Assembly (NCBI GenBank): GCA_945883805.1
Contig: CAMCYE010000030.1
Span: 1-32,571, forward strand
Length of the DNA stretch: 32,571 bases
Direction: 5' to 3'
Origin: Victivallis vadensis
GTDB lineage: Bacteria > Verrucomicrobiota > Lentisphaeria > Victivallales > GWF2-50-93
Below, one piece after another: positions 23,561-31,639 of this stretch (its first letter is position 1; each line of letters opens with the position of its first letter). Under the pieces are notes generated by a model, which made no database searches, had not been told where the DNA came from, and worked only from the letters and a program-made list of their open reading frames with translations. The translations under genes were made by a program, and so were the position numbers.

Positions 23561-26386
23561 TTACTTGACATTCCTCATCAGGGAATACAGTTCCGAAACC
23601 TTCCCGTCGTTCCTGTAGTCTTCGCCGATCAGTCCCTGTATCTGCTTCATGATGTTCTCTGGATTCGCGATTCCGGGAATATCCGGAAATCGCAGGAATT
23701 CTGCGAATTCCGCAACCGACGCCGCAAGACGGAAACCGCACGACGCCTTGTCGAAATTGAATTTCAATTCATGGTATGCCAGGGGGAATTCTTTTTCCTC
23801 GATGTCCATATTGTCAGCCCTTCTGTAACGCAGCCTTACGATGCAGATGGAGTAATTGATGGGATTGTCGATTGCCGTACCTTCATTTTTTGCGGGTAAT
23901 GCCTTGTTGAGTTTCATTTCATAAAGGGCTGTCACTGCCTGGCCTGCTCCGACCTCGCCTGCGTCGACTTTGTCATTGCGGAAATCGGCTTTGCTCAGTT
24001 GGCGGTTCTGATAGCCGACCTGGCGGTACTGGCTGACAATCATCGGATTGAATTCGACCTGTATTTTCACATCCCGTGCAATTTCGCGGAAACGTCCGGC
24101 GAACTCGTTGACAAAAAGCTCCCTAGCGCCTTCCTCGTTTTCAATGTACACATAATTGCCGTCGCCTTTGTCTGCTATGGACTCGAGAAATTTGTCGTCG
24201 CCGTCCCCGCCTAGGGCGATAACTGTGTTGGTGATTCCCATGTTTCTGGCGGAACTCACCTTTGCGAGAATCGTTTCAGCCGAATGCGTGCCGATGTTCG
24301 ATATTCCGTCCGTCAGGAGGATGACGCGGTTGTATGCGCCGGACACATAATGTTTAAGAGCGGAATCATAAGCCGTCACGAGCCCGTTTTCAATGTCTGC
24401 AATTCCGGCAGGCATAATGCCTTCAACCAGTTTGATTATGTTTCTTTTTTCTTTGACTGGAATATAATTCACAATATTTATTGTGCGGTGTGTGCATGTG
24501 AAGACGGCTACCTTGTCATCCGGTCTCATCTGATCGAGCAGGAGGGGGAGAGACTTTTTCACAAGATCCATTCTGCTTTCACGCGCCATTGAACCGCTTG
24601 CATCGATTACGATTGTGAATACAGATGGGCGGCTGCCGTCCGGGCCTAGTTCGCGGGCCTTTACGCCGACGCGGAGAGTGTAGTTTTCAGGGCGGAACAC
24701 TGAAGGCGCGGATTCGAGGTAGACCGCGAATGTCGAGTTTGAAGGCGAACGGTAATGATAATCGAAATAGTTAATGAACTCCTCAGGTCTGACTGAAAAC
24801 GACTCCGGTTTCTGTCCGTTCCTTAGGAGTTTCCTTGCCATCGTGTAGGATGCCGTGTCAACGTCAATCGAGAACGTGGAGAAGGGTTTCTGTTTTGTGG
24901 GAATGAACGGAATCCCGTTTTCCATTTCCTTGAGCGAGTCTTCAGATTTGCGAAGTTCGCTGAAAAGTTCATCGGCTTTTTTCAGATTCTCTGTAGTCGT
25001 CTTTATCGAAATTGTATTTGTATCCTTGTTGATGGAAATTTCCGCCGAATCTGCGAAGTTCGCACCTTTTCTTTTCAGGAATTCTCGGGTAGTCTTTTCA
25101 TCGGTCAAATCCCAGAGTTTCAGGTTCAGTGAGTAATTCTTATAGGGAAGGGTGACTTTCTTGTCTTCTTCTCTGCCAATGACCACGTTAGATTTTAATT
25201 CGTTATTAACTGCTTTGCGTTTGTCAGCTTGGTTATAGGCTAATTGTTCTTTTGCCTCTGATGATCCGGATGCTATTGCCGAAACTGGGGCCTTTTCAGA
25301 TTTTATATAATCCATTGTTGATGTGTCTTGTTTTGAGGCTTCATCTTTTACCGATTTTTTTGCGAATATTGGCATAAGAACTGGAGTAGGTTCCGTTTTC
25401 GCTGCTTTTACAGGAGCTGTTACTGGCATAGGCGGAGTTGTGGCTGGCGCGGTTGCAAAAGAGCCCGAATTTGCCATAGGAACAGAGGTAGCCTGAGACG
25501 CAGCAGGTTTCGCAGCGGCCGAATCCGTATACTTATAATCGTCAGCAAGATTTTTGTCGGCTGGTTTATTTTCCAATCTTGATTCGGTGATTATATGTTT
25601 TTCATTTTTCTTTTCTTTGGCGATGGCTGGTGAAGGCCCTCCGATTGCTCCACCGAGACCTTGAGCCTGGCCGTCGACAGTAATTTTATTACCGTATTTC
25701 AATACTGATTTTTCTGCCATGCTGTCTTCATCGCTATCCTTATATCTGGAATCTTTGCCAGTGGCTCTTTCTTTAAGTTCTCCTGCTTCTTTCCATAGCC
25801 CTTTCTCCAATTGGTCACCCAGGGCAGGTTCGTTTTTTGACATTTCCCTGGCAGGCATGCGGCTTCTGTCCATTTTGGATTCGTTTTCTGCAAGTTTTTC
25901 TTCCTGCGGAATAAAAACATCTTTGGGTGTGATAATTGGATGCCACGTACCAGAAACTGTTCCAGGTCTTCCCGGTTGCATTTGATTAGTTTTTGAAAAT
26001 TGTCTTGCATTGCCTCTTGGCAATGAAAGACTAGGCAGCAAAAGCGCCGCTAAAATGGCGCAGACAATGATGCTTGCCGCAATTTCGAGCCACATGAATT
26101 TTATGGGTTTAGATGCAGGCTTGATCTTACTGTCAGAGGAAGAACTGCAGGCAGGAATGCCTGCGTTACTTAGGATGTTTTTATAATTTTCAGGTTTAAG
26201 TGAATCATCAAAAAAATCTTCTTTGAGTGCAGATTCAGTCAGCGCCCATACAGCTTTAAGCTCCCCAAATTCCTTTTTGCAGGATTCGCAGACGGCGAGA
26301 TGACCGTCTAGGGCGGATTTGTTCTCTCCGGAGATTTCCCCGGCGAGAAGATCGGTCATAAGTTTTGAATAGTCGTTGCAGTTCAT
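23561..26386 (-). CDS. Anti-sigma-type zinc finger fused to YfbK-like VWA protein
   Basis: A 941-residue single-pass membrane protein. Residues 1-40 form a zf-HC2 motif (MNCNDYSKLM ... HLAVCESC, ligands Cys3, His29, Cys33, Cys36), as in ECF anti-sigma factors. A helix at ~97-120 reads on as ILAALLLPSLSLPRGNAR, strikingly like a pseudopilin. A ~270-residue Lys/Ala/Pro linker and a small secretin-like stretch (~425-478) precede a YfbK core: N-domain (FSTFSIDVDTASYTMARKLL), VWA (~590-760, metal motif DASGS, then LLTDG) and the C-terminal DUF3520 region. The usual third MIDAS Thr is missing (PAGIADIENG). The start at 26386 is chosen because upstream codons come from a dispersed repeat. It lies just downstream of the sigma gene. 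Confidence 0.87.
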   Translation of the reverse strand: MNCNDYSKLMTDLLAGEISGENKSALDGHLAVCESCKKEFGELKAVWALTESALKEDFFDDSLKPENYKNILSNAGIPACSSSSDSKIKPASKPIKFMWLEIAASIIVCAILAALLLPSLSLPRGNARQFSKTNQMQPGRPGTVSGTWHPIITPKDVFIPQEEKLAENESKMDRSRMPAREMSKNEPALGDQLEKGLWKEAGELKERATGKDSRYKDSDEDSMAEKSVLKYGNKITVDGQAQGLGGAIGGPSPAIAKEKKNEKHIITESRLENKPADKNLADDYKYTDSAAAKPAASQATSVPMANSGSFATAPATTPPMPVTAPVKAAKTEPTPVLMPIFAKKSVKDEASKQDTSTMDYIKSEKAPVSAIASGSSEAKEQLAYNQADKRKAVNNELKSNVVIGREEDKKVTLPYKNYSLNLKLWDLTDEKTTREFLKRKGANFADSAEISINKDTNTISIKTTTENLKKADELFSELRKSEDSLKEMENGIPFIPTKQKPFSTFSIDVDTASYTMARKLLRNGQKPESFSVRPEEFINYFDYHYRSPSNSTFAVYLESAPSVFRPENYTLRVGVKARELGPDGSRPSVFTIVIDASGSMARESRMDLVKKSLPLLLDQMRPDDKVAVFTCTHRTINIVNYIPVKEKRNIIKLVEGIMPAGIADIENGLVTAYDSALKHYVSGAYNRVILLTDGISNIGTHSAETILAKVSSARNMGITNTVIALGGDGDDKFLESIADKGDGNYVYIENEEGARELFVNEFAGRFREIARDVKIQVEFNPMIVSQYRQVGYQNRQLSKADFRNDKVDAGEVGAGQAVTALYEMKLNKALPAKNEGTAIDNPINYSICIVRLRYRRADNMDIEEKEFPLAYHELKFNFDKASCGFRLAASVAEFAEFLRFPDIPGIANPENIMKQIQGLIGEDYRNDGKVSELYSLMRNVK

Positions 26387-26396
26387 AGTGAATCCT

Positions 26397-26668
26397 GGCA
26401 CAGAGGCACAGAGGCACCAGTCTTCGCCAAGGCGCTTCGCCGTGGCAAGCAGAGGCACAAAGTGACTGAAGCGATATTAGTTTTAAGAACATGCCTTGCG
26501 GCATTAACTACGAACAAATTCGCATTCAATTGGTTTGTAGTTAAGCCCGTAAGGGCTGTTGTATTTAACATATTTGTATTTTTGTAATTCATAATTTTAA
26601 ACACTTAACGCACGGAAGAGTTATAGATAATTCAAGAATTTTGTGCCTCTGTGCCTTTGTGTGGTTAC
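26397..26668. repeat. Dispersed repeats and hairpins in the VWA leader
   Basis: The gap between sigma and VWA genes is bounded by opposed tracts built from GGCACAGA (26397-26419 and, inverted, 26639-26668). Inside, 26412-26466 matches the reverse complement of 31813-31869 over about 55 bp (shared GTCTTCGCCAAGG and CACAAAGTG). Also present are hairpins ATGCC-TTGC-GGCAT (26491-26504), TTAACTAC..GTAGTTAA (26504-26544) and AGCCC-GTAA-GGGCT (26544-26557). On the minus strand these form a structured leader before the VWA start. Confidence 0.6.
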
Positions 26669-27243
26669 CTCCCTATTGCCTCTGCGTTAAGATCTTTTGC
26701 CAGTTTCTTTATTGCCGTATGTAAAATAAACCCTACGTTTGTGACGCTGATTCCCATGATTTCCGCTATTTCCTTATAGCTTCTGCCGTGTTCGATCTTC
26801 AGGAGCACCACTTCCCGGTCGCGCGGTTCAAGGGTCATTAATTTTTTCCGGATCAGCGTCATGGCATCTTTCTTTTCCAATGTACTGTCGGGACTTTCGC
26901 CGCCTGCGAAATCCGCAATATTCTCGTCGATCGGTATTTCCAGTTGGACGCGTTTTGACTTCAGGTGATCCAGGCACATATTCCTTGTCACCCTATAAAG
27001 CCACGCCGGAATATTATCTATTTTGACGCGGTCCCGATCCTGCGAAATCCGCAGATATTTTATGAAAACCTCCTGGACGACATCGCGTGCGGTCTCGCTG
27101 TCGCGGATGAGTCGTCCCGCATAACGGAGCAGGGGAGCCTCTCTTTCCTTGATGATTTCAGTTATGTCAGTCATCAGCACCTGTTCCAAAACCGCTCCGT
27201 TTCCGGTATTTCCGGTTATCTTATGTTTCTCTATTTTCATCAT
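26665..27243 (-). CDS. ECF-type RNA polymerase sigma factor
   Basis: A 192-residue sigma factor with region 2 (LLRYAGRLIRDSETARDVVQEVFIKYL, then IPAWLYRVTRNMCLDHL for -10 binding) and region 4 (LEPRDREVVLLKIEHGRSYKEIAEIMGISVTNVG, helix-turn-helix for -35). It lacks sigma-70 regions 1 and 3, as expected for the extracytoplasmic-function class. The next gene begins with a zf-HC2 domain, the usual cognate inhibitor, so the pair likely forms a membrane-signal switch. The first ATG has no good ribosome binding site. An inner ATG at 27174 preceded by CAGG would give a 169-residue protein and may be the real start. Two TGCGAAATCCGCA palindromes lie within it, read in different frames. Confidence 0.92.
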   Translation of the reverse strand: MMKIEKHKITGNTGNGAVLEQVLMTDITEIIKEREAPLLRYAGRLIRDSETARDVVQEVFIKYLRISQDRDRVKIDNIPAWLYRVTRNMCLDHLKSKRVQLEIPIDENIADFAGGESPDSTLEKKDAMTLIRKKLMTLEPRDREVVLLKIEHGRSYKEIAEIMGISVTNVGFILHTAIKKLAKDLNAEAIGR

Positions 27244-27299
27244 ATATGACGATTGGGTTCGGAGTTTATTAGATGATTTATAAAATATTCCAACTTTAT

Positions 27300-27326
27300 T
27301 AAATTTTTCTGTTTAAGAAAAATTTA
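27300..27326 (-). terminator. AT-rich hairpin after the protease gene
   Basis: TAAATTTTTCT (27300-27310) pairs perfectly with AGAAAAATTTA (27316-27326) around a 5-nt loop, immediately beyond the protease stop codon and 57 nt before the sigma gene. It resembles other AT-rich hairpins at gene ends in this window. A terminator or attenuator is likely. Confidence 0.55.
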
Positions 27327-28949
27327 TTAACGATTTGTGTTTCTGCCCCTAACGTCGAGAGGATCAAACGCCTCCGCCCTTCTTATCAGGGCGTCGTTTC
27401 TCCAGAAATCGGCGAAGTCTCTGCCGAATCTGTTCATGTCAATACCTTCCCAGGCGATTTTCGTCGCTTTCCTTCCGTCTTTAGTTTCAATCAGGGCGTC
27501 ATAATATTTTAAAGGTATTTCCGAATAATTGTTCTTCCCTTTAAGTACAGGCGCGCCTTTCTGCAGGAAGAACATGAGCCCCCATGCCAGTGAATAGTTC
27601 TGTTCGAGATTGCCGGAATAGAAATCCTGATAATCAAGGCTGATGAAATTTTCCAGTTTTATTCCTGACCCGAAGATTTTTCTCATGCCTTCGACACGGT
27701 TGGTAACATCAATTTTCACCCTGTCTCCCGCTTTGAAGTCAACGCCTTCAAAGAACCCGGCATTTCCTTCATTGAACCAGACATCTGAAGTCGCCTCGGC
27801 GGCGGCGTAATAGATATACTGGTGAAATCCCTCATGGAAAGCTATATCTGTCATGATGTTGCGGTTGTCCGCCTGGCTCCCCCAGGCCATGGGTGAAATT
27901 ACGAGTTCCTTTTTGTCGGCCATCCAGATGCCGGAACTCCACTTCATCGCTTCTCCGACATACGAGAGGTATTCTTCTCTGGTTTCAAATATCTTGCATA
28001 CGCTTACAGCCCTGAGGGGTATCTTCAGGGGATAGAATTTCATGAAGGCGTTGCGGCTCTTTTCCAGATTTGTCTGAAGCTCGGTGAGGGTTTTCTTATT
28101 ATTGATATTTGTGACAAGTATGAAATTTCCGGTTTCATAATGCTTCCATCCCTTGAGGCTGCGGATGCTTTGAATTACTTTCTCCCTGCTTTCCAGATAT
28201 TCAGGCGAATAATCTTTACTTCTGGCATTTTTGGGTGGTGCCGCCGGTTTTGTTTCAACTGTTTTCGGGGTGAAGAAGGAAATTGACTGGAGTGACTGAT
28301 TAATCGCTTCCTCGCTTTTCCCCGTCACGGCTTCATGCGACAGATCATAGATAATCAGGTATTTGTCGTTTGGCCTGTCCGCGCATTCCGCAATGTAAAG
28401 CCGTCTGCGGGATTTCCCGGAGATATCGTCGTAATTGTAGCAGGTTATCCTGTTTTTCTTCGGGATGTTTTTCTGTATTGCCTCTCCGTCCGTGTTTTTG
28501 ACTTTGCCGCCACTGAAGAATTTTATCCAATCGGCAACAGCTTTGCCGTTCCAGTCAGGGTTCTTTTCTTCTTTCCAGTTGTCGTAGTCGGATTTCAGGA
28601 CAAGATTCCGGAAAACCCTTTTAAGGTCTGCAGGGGCTGGCAGGGTTATTTTAAATATCGATATCATCCCCTCGTCACAGCCCCAGCTTCCGACATATTG
28701 ATCGTGAACCCAGAGGTCTTCCGGTACGTAGGCTTCAACTTTTTCACCATTGCTGCTCTGAAGTTTTTCCACAGTGACCGGGGGAATAGGTTTCGGGATC
28801 GCATCTTTGAAAAGTTTTATTTTCATTCCTTCCGCTGCGATGATCTCCTCGCGCCCTATCCTGGCAGCGGACTTGCTTTCCGCATATGCCGAATTGAACA
28901 GCACGAGCGCGAGAATGGCGGCGAACAGGTTTTTCAGCGGGATTTTCAT
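27327..28949 (-). CDS. Secreted gluzincin-like metalloprotease (HEGFH)
   Basis: A 540-residue exported protein. The start at 28949 gives a clean signal peptide (KIPLKNLFAAILALVLFNSAYA). The first ~230 residues are a domain of unknown fold (GSWGCDEGMISIFKITLPAP ...). After a Pro/Lys linker, the C-terminal half carries the zinc site HEGFH (His372, Glu373, His376) and a second Glu394 in WFNEGNAGFFEG, the spacing of gluzincins (peptidase MA / DUF1570-like proteins). Likely substrate: extracellular or periplasmic protein. It lies upstream of the sigma/VWA/giant genes on the same strand, and may belong to the same envelope system, but a hairpin separates them. Confidence 0.78.
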   Translation of the reverse strand: MKIPLKNLFAAILALVLFNSAYAESKSAARIGREEIIAAEGMKIKLFKDAIPKPIPPVTVEKLQSSNGEKVEAYVPEDLWVHDQYVGSWGCDEGMISIFKITLPAPADLKRVFRNLVLKSDYDNWKEEKNPDWNGKAVADWIKFFSGGKVKNTDGEAIQKNIPKKNRITCYNYDDISGKSRRRLYIAECADRPNDKYLIIYDLSHEAVTGKSEEAINQSLQSISFFTPKTVETKPAAPPKNARSKDYSPEYLESREKVIQSIRSLKGWKHYETGNFILVTNINNKKTLTELQTNLEKSRNAFMKFYPLKIPLRAVSVCKIFETREEYLSYVGEAMKWSSGIWMADKKELVISPMAWGSQADNRNIMTDIAFHEGFHQYIYYAAAEATSDVWFNEGNAGFFEGVDFKAGDRVKIDVTNRVEGMRKIFGSGIKLENFISLDYQDFYSGNLEQNYSLAWGLMFFLQKGAPVLKGKNNYSEIPLKYYDALIETKDGRKATKIAWEGIDMNRFGRDFADFWRNDALIRRAEAFDPLDVRGRNTNR

Positions 28950-29053
28950 GCAGAGGGTCTTCCAGTTTAATTGCGCTCTTTCCGGAAATATAACAGACAG
29001 ACCGCATTTTGTCACGTGTTTTGTCTATTGTTCCAAGATACGTCTGTTCCCAG

Positions 29054-29080
29054 TAAATTTTTCTGGCACAGAAAAATTTA
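29054..29080. repeat. Perfect 12-bp AT-rich hairpin
   Basis: TAAATTTTTCTG-GCA-CAGAAAAATTTA lies 105 nt upstream of the protease start. Its arm shares TAAATTTTTCT with the hairpin after the protease stop (27300-27326), so the protease gene is bracketed by related structures. Function unknown; possibly the end of an earlier transcription unit or a leader element. The 414-bp gap to the next gene holds no credible gene. Confidence 0.5.
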
Positions 29081-29217
29081 TATAACCTGAAACTTAAAAC
29101 TCCGTCAACTTTGCTTTGTGCGATATAAGATATAAATTAGCAGAAGTCTTTCAATGTTTTTTGACTTTACGTCAAGAAATTTCAAGGTTGGAACGCAGGT
29201 ATTATTAATTAAAAGAG

Positions 29218-29318
29218 TGTGGCACAGGCGTCTCGCCTGTTCTTCAAGAAGAAAAAAAATTAAGAACAGGCGAGACGCCTGTACCACATTAAAAAGGATG
29301 CCAGCAAGGTGCTGGCAT
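29218..29318. repeat. Inverted REP pair plus a second REP type
   Basis: Two 27-bp arms (29218-29244 and 29262-29288) are reverse complements with one mismatch, and each contains the palindrome CAGGCG-TCT-CGCCTG. Ten bases on lies a different palindrome, ATGCCAGC-AAGGT-GCTGGCAT (29298-29318, with one extra loop base). This is the layout of REP/REPIN elements, which are spread by REP-associated tyrosine transposases encoded elsewhere. They sit 46 nt upstream of the UDP-glucose dehydrogenase start. Confidence 0.75.
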
Positions 29319-29363
29319 TCCATAAAAGTTGCGGCAACGCAGCCTAATTAAAAGAGGTTGGTC

Positions 29364-30743
29364 ATGAACAAGGGAAAAAATATTTTATGCATAGGCGCCG
29401 GATATGTCGGCGGGCCGACAATGGCCGTTATTGCGGCGAAATGTCCGGAATATAGCGTTACTGTCGCGGACATTGACGAGAACAGGATAAAGGCATGGAA
29501 CTCCGAAAAGCTCCCGATCTACGAGCCAGGCCTTTCTGAGCTTGTGAAAAAAGTGAGAGGGAAGAACCTTTTCTTCACGACTGACATCGCGAAAGGCATA
29601 AAGGATGCCGGAATTATTTTTGTGAGCGTCAACACTCCCACCAAGACTTTCGGCGAGGGTGCCGGAAAAGCCGCAGACCTCCAGTACTGGGAGAAAACCG
29701 CCCGTGCGATCGTAGAGCATGCCGAAGACAGCAAGATTGTCATCGAAAAGAGCACTCTGCCTCTGAGGGCGGCCGAAGCGATGCACCGCATCCTCCACTC
29801 CAATACTAAAGGGCTTGACTTTGATGTCATCTCCAATCCCGAATTCATGGCCGAGGGAACTGCAATCGACGATATGCACAATCCCGACCGTGTCCTTATC
29901 GGCGGCATGGAAAGTCCAAGCGGTAAAAAAGCGGTAAAAACAATTGCGGACATTTACGCGCACTGGGTTCCCAGGGAGAAAATCCTCCTTACCAACGTGT
30001 GGAGCAGCGAGCTTTCAAAACTTGTCGCCAACGCGATGCTCGCGCAGAGAATCTCATCCATAAACAGTATTTCAGCCCTCTGTGAAAAAACAGATGCCGA
30101 CATCACCGAGGTGGCGAAAGCCGTCGGCATGGACAGCCGTATCGGTCCGAAATTCCTCAGGACAAGCGTCGGGTTTGGGGGATCGTGTTTCAAGAAGGAC
30201 ATTCTCAATCTTGTTTACCTTTGCGAATATTATGGGCTTCCCGAAGTCGCCGCCTACTGGGAGCAGGTTGTCAAGATAAATGATTTCCAGGAGAGGCGGT
30301 TTGTAAAGAATATCGTAAGGAATATGTTCAATACGGTGGCCGGAAAGAAAATCGCAGTATTCGGTTTCGCCTTCAAGGCCGACACCGGAGACACACGTGA
30401 GTCCCCTGCTATTTACATCACAAAAATGCTTCTCGAAGAAAGGGCGGACCTCGCAATCTATGATCCGGAGGCTCTCGACAATGCCGCCAGGGATCTCAAG
30501 GATGTGAAAGGGAAGTTCGAACTTGTCACAGACCCATATAAATGCGCCAAAAAATCCCATGCCATCCTCATCCTCACCGAGTGGGATGAATTCAAAAAGC
30601 TTGACTACGGAAAAATATACGAGTCAATGGAAAAACCCGCCTTCGTGTTTGACGGACGCAATATCCTGAACCACAGGGAACTTTTTGAAATAGGATTCAA
30701 TGTCTTCCCGATCGGAAGCACGAAGATGACGCACCTGAAATAA
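29364..30743 (+). CDS. ugd: UDP-glucose 6-dehydrogenase, animal-like type
   Basis: The enzyme oxidises UDP-glucose to UDP-glucuronate with two NAD+, feeding polysaccharide synthesis in the cytoplasm. The 459-residue protein has the NAD motif [10 protein letters not shown] at the start and catalytic Cys275 in FGGSCFKKD. It also has the segment [22 protein letters not shown] and a C-terminal UDP-binding part. Length, Cys position and [14 protein letters not shown] follow the animal/plant enzyme (494 residues, Cys276 in human) more than typical bacterial Ugd (~390-440 residues). Such copies are known in some bacteria. The ATG at 29364 follows AGAGG; a TTG two codons earlier is less likely. Confidence 0.93.
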   Translation: MNKGKNILCIGAGYVGGPTMAVIAAKCPEYSVTVADIDENRIKAWNSEKLPIYEPGLSELVKKVRGKNLFFTTDIAKGIKDAGIIFVSVNTPTKTFGEGAGKAADLQYWEKTARAIVEHAEDSKIVIEKSTLPLRAAEAMHRILHSNTKGLDFDVISNPEFMAEGTAIDDMHNPDRVLIGGMESPSGKKAVKTIADIYAHWVPREKILLTNVWSSELSKLVANAMLAQRISSINSISALCEKTDADITEVAKAVGMDSRIGPKFLRTSVGFGGSCFKKDILNLVYLCEYYGLPEVAAYWEQVVKINDFQERRFVKNIVRNMFNTVAGKKIAVFGFAFKADTGDTRESPAIYITKMLLEERADLAIYDPEALDNAARDLKDVKGKFELVTDPYKCAKKSHAILILTEWDEFKKLDYGKIYESMEKPAFVFDGRNILNHRELFEIGFNVFPIGSTKMTHLK

Positions 30744-30768
30744 AATTTTTGCCGGTCAAAAATTTTAT
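30740..30768. terminator. AT-rich bidirectional terminator-like hairpin
   Basis: ATAAAATTTTTG (30740-30751) and CAAAAATTTTAT (30757-30768) pair perfectly around CCGGT. The stem overlaps both the ugd stop codon and the stop of the opposing gene, so it sits exactly between two convergent genes and could end both transcripts. Confidence 0.6.
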
Positions 30769-31565
30769 AATCGGACTGTTTTTATTATCCTGGCAAGTCT
30801 TTCGCTTTCCCTTATGAAATGGGAGGAGGAGGCTATTTTCGGGCAGAAGATGATCGGCCCGCGGTATGATATGTCCTTTAAAACCGCGAACCATGCTTCA
30901 AGTATTTTTTCCACTATGAGGTTGCCGGCTTCAGGTTCATATACGAAGCGGACAATGTTCATGTCAAACCTGTACCACCGGATAAGCTCTTCAAGGGAGG
31001 TGCTTTTCATGTGGTCATGCGGATGAATGTCTGCGGAGAAACGTATTCCCTCATACATTGTTTCATTGAGGAATGAGAAATAACTTTCAGCCGTTGCCGG
31101 TGGCGGCATCGGGATTCTGGCAGGTAGGCAGAGGCACACCTTTTCGGCATGCAGGGCCGGAGCCGTATGTTTTATGAAACTGATGATGAAATCCCTTCTT
31201 TCAGGATTTCCCAGGGCGAGGTCTATGCCAAAATCAAGAGATATGTTCGGACATGAGCAGCCGGATACTTTTTTCAGTGTCATGGAAAGCTGCTTTTTAA
31301 TCTTTTCCACGATGTTCGGAGTCTGCCCGTAAATGGTTCTTGTTATTGACTGGGGCAGCGGATCCCTGACATTGAATATCTCCATGCCGGTCGATTTGAA
31401 CTCAGTTGATATGTTTTTACAATCGAGAAAGTCTCCTGGTATCTCAACTCCCGAGAAAATATTCCTGTCTATGTTGCCCAGGGTCGTCTCCCAGTCTTCA
31501 GGTCCGTAGGCATAGCTCAGACCCATCTTGTTCTTAAAACTGTTTTTCTCAGGAGGTTTTGTCAT
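30765..31565 (-). CDS. Probable TIM-barrel protein (sugar isomerase/AP-endonuclease-like)
   Basis: A 266-residue soluble protein that I cannot name. The start GLSYAYGPEDWETTLGNIDRN followed by FSGVEIPGDFLDCKNI and STGMEIFNVRDP resembles the first strands of xylose-isomerase-like barrels. Further strand ends appear as NISLDFGIDLAL, VCLCLPARIP, GIRFSADIHPHDH and FDMNIVRFVYEP. The Asp-Ile-His-Pro-His segment (~184-188) is a plausible metal site at a strand end. It stands alone between ugd (convergent) and ribE (upstream, same strand, 342 nt away). The exact reaction cannot be inferred. Confidence 0.55.
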   Translation of the reverse strand: MTKPPEKNSFKNKMGLSYAYGPEDWETTLGNIDRNIFSGVEIPGDFLDCKNISTEFKSTGMEIFNVRDPLPQSITRTIYGQTPNIVEKIKKQLSMTLKKVSGCSCPNISLDFGIDLALGNPERRDFIISFIKHTAPALHAEKVCLCLPARIPMPPPATAESYFSFLNETMYEGIRFSADIHPHDHMKSTSLEELIRWYRFDMNIVRFVYEPEAGNLIVEKILEAWFAVLKDISYRGPIIFCPKIASSSHFIRESERLARIIKTVRL

Positions 31566-31582
31566 GTTTCCCTGCTACTTTC

Positions 31583-31609
31583 TCCTGAAAAAAACTTTGT
31601 TTTTCAGGA
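31583..31609. repeat. Hairpin upstream of the TIM-barrel gene
   Basis: TCCTGAAAAA (31583-31592) pairs with TTTTTCAGGA (31600-31609). It lies 18 nt before the start codon at 31565, so on the minus strand it would be in the leader close to the ribosome binding site. Confidence 0.45.
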
Positions 31610-31639
31610 AAAAGTTATTTGAACGTTAAGGAATTTCAA

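Noticed and set aside
26387..26458. N-terminal extension of the VWA protein
   Set aside because: The 24 extra codons are translated from a dispersed intergenic repeat (GGCACAGA tract); the zinc-finger protein starts naturally at MNCNDYSK.
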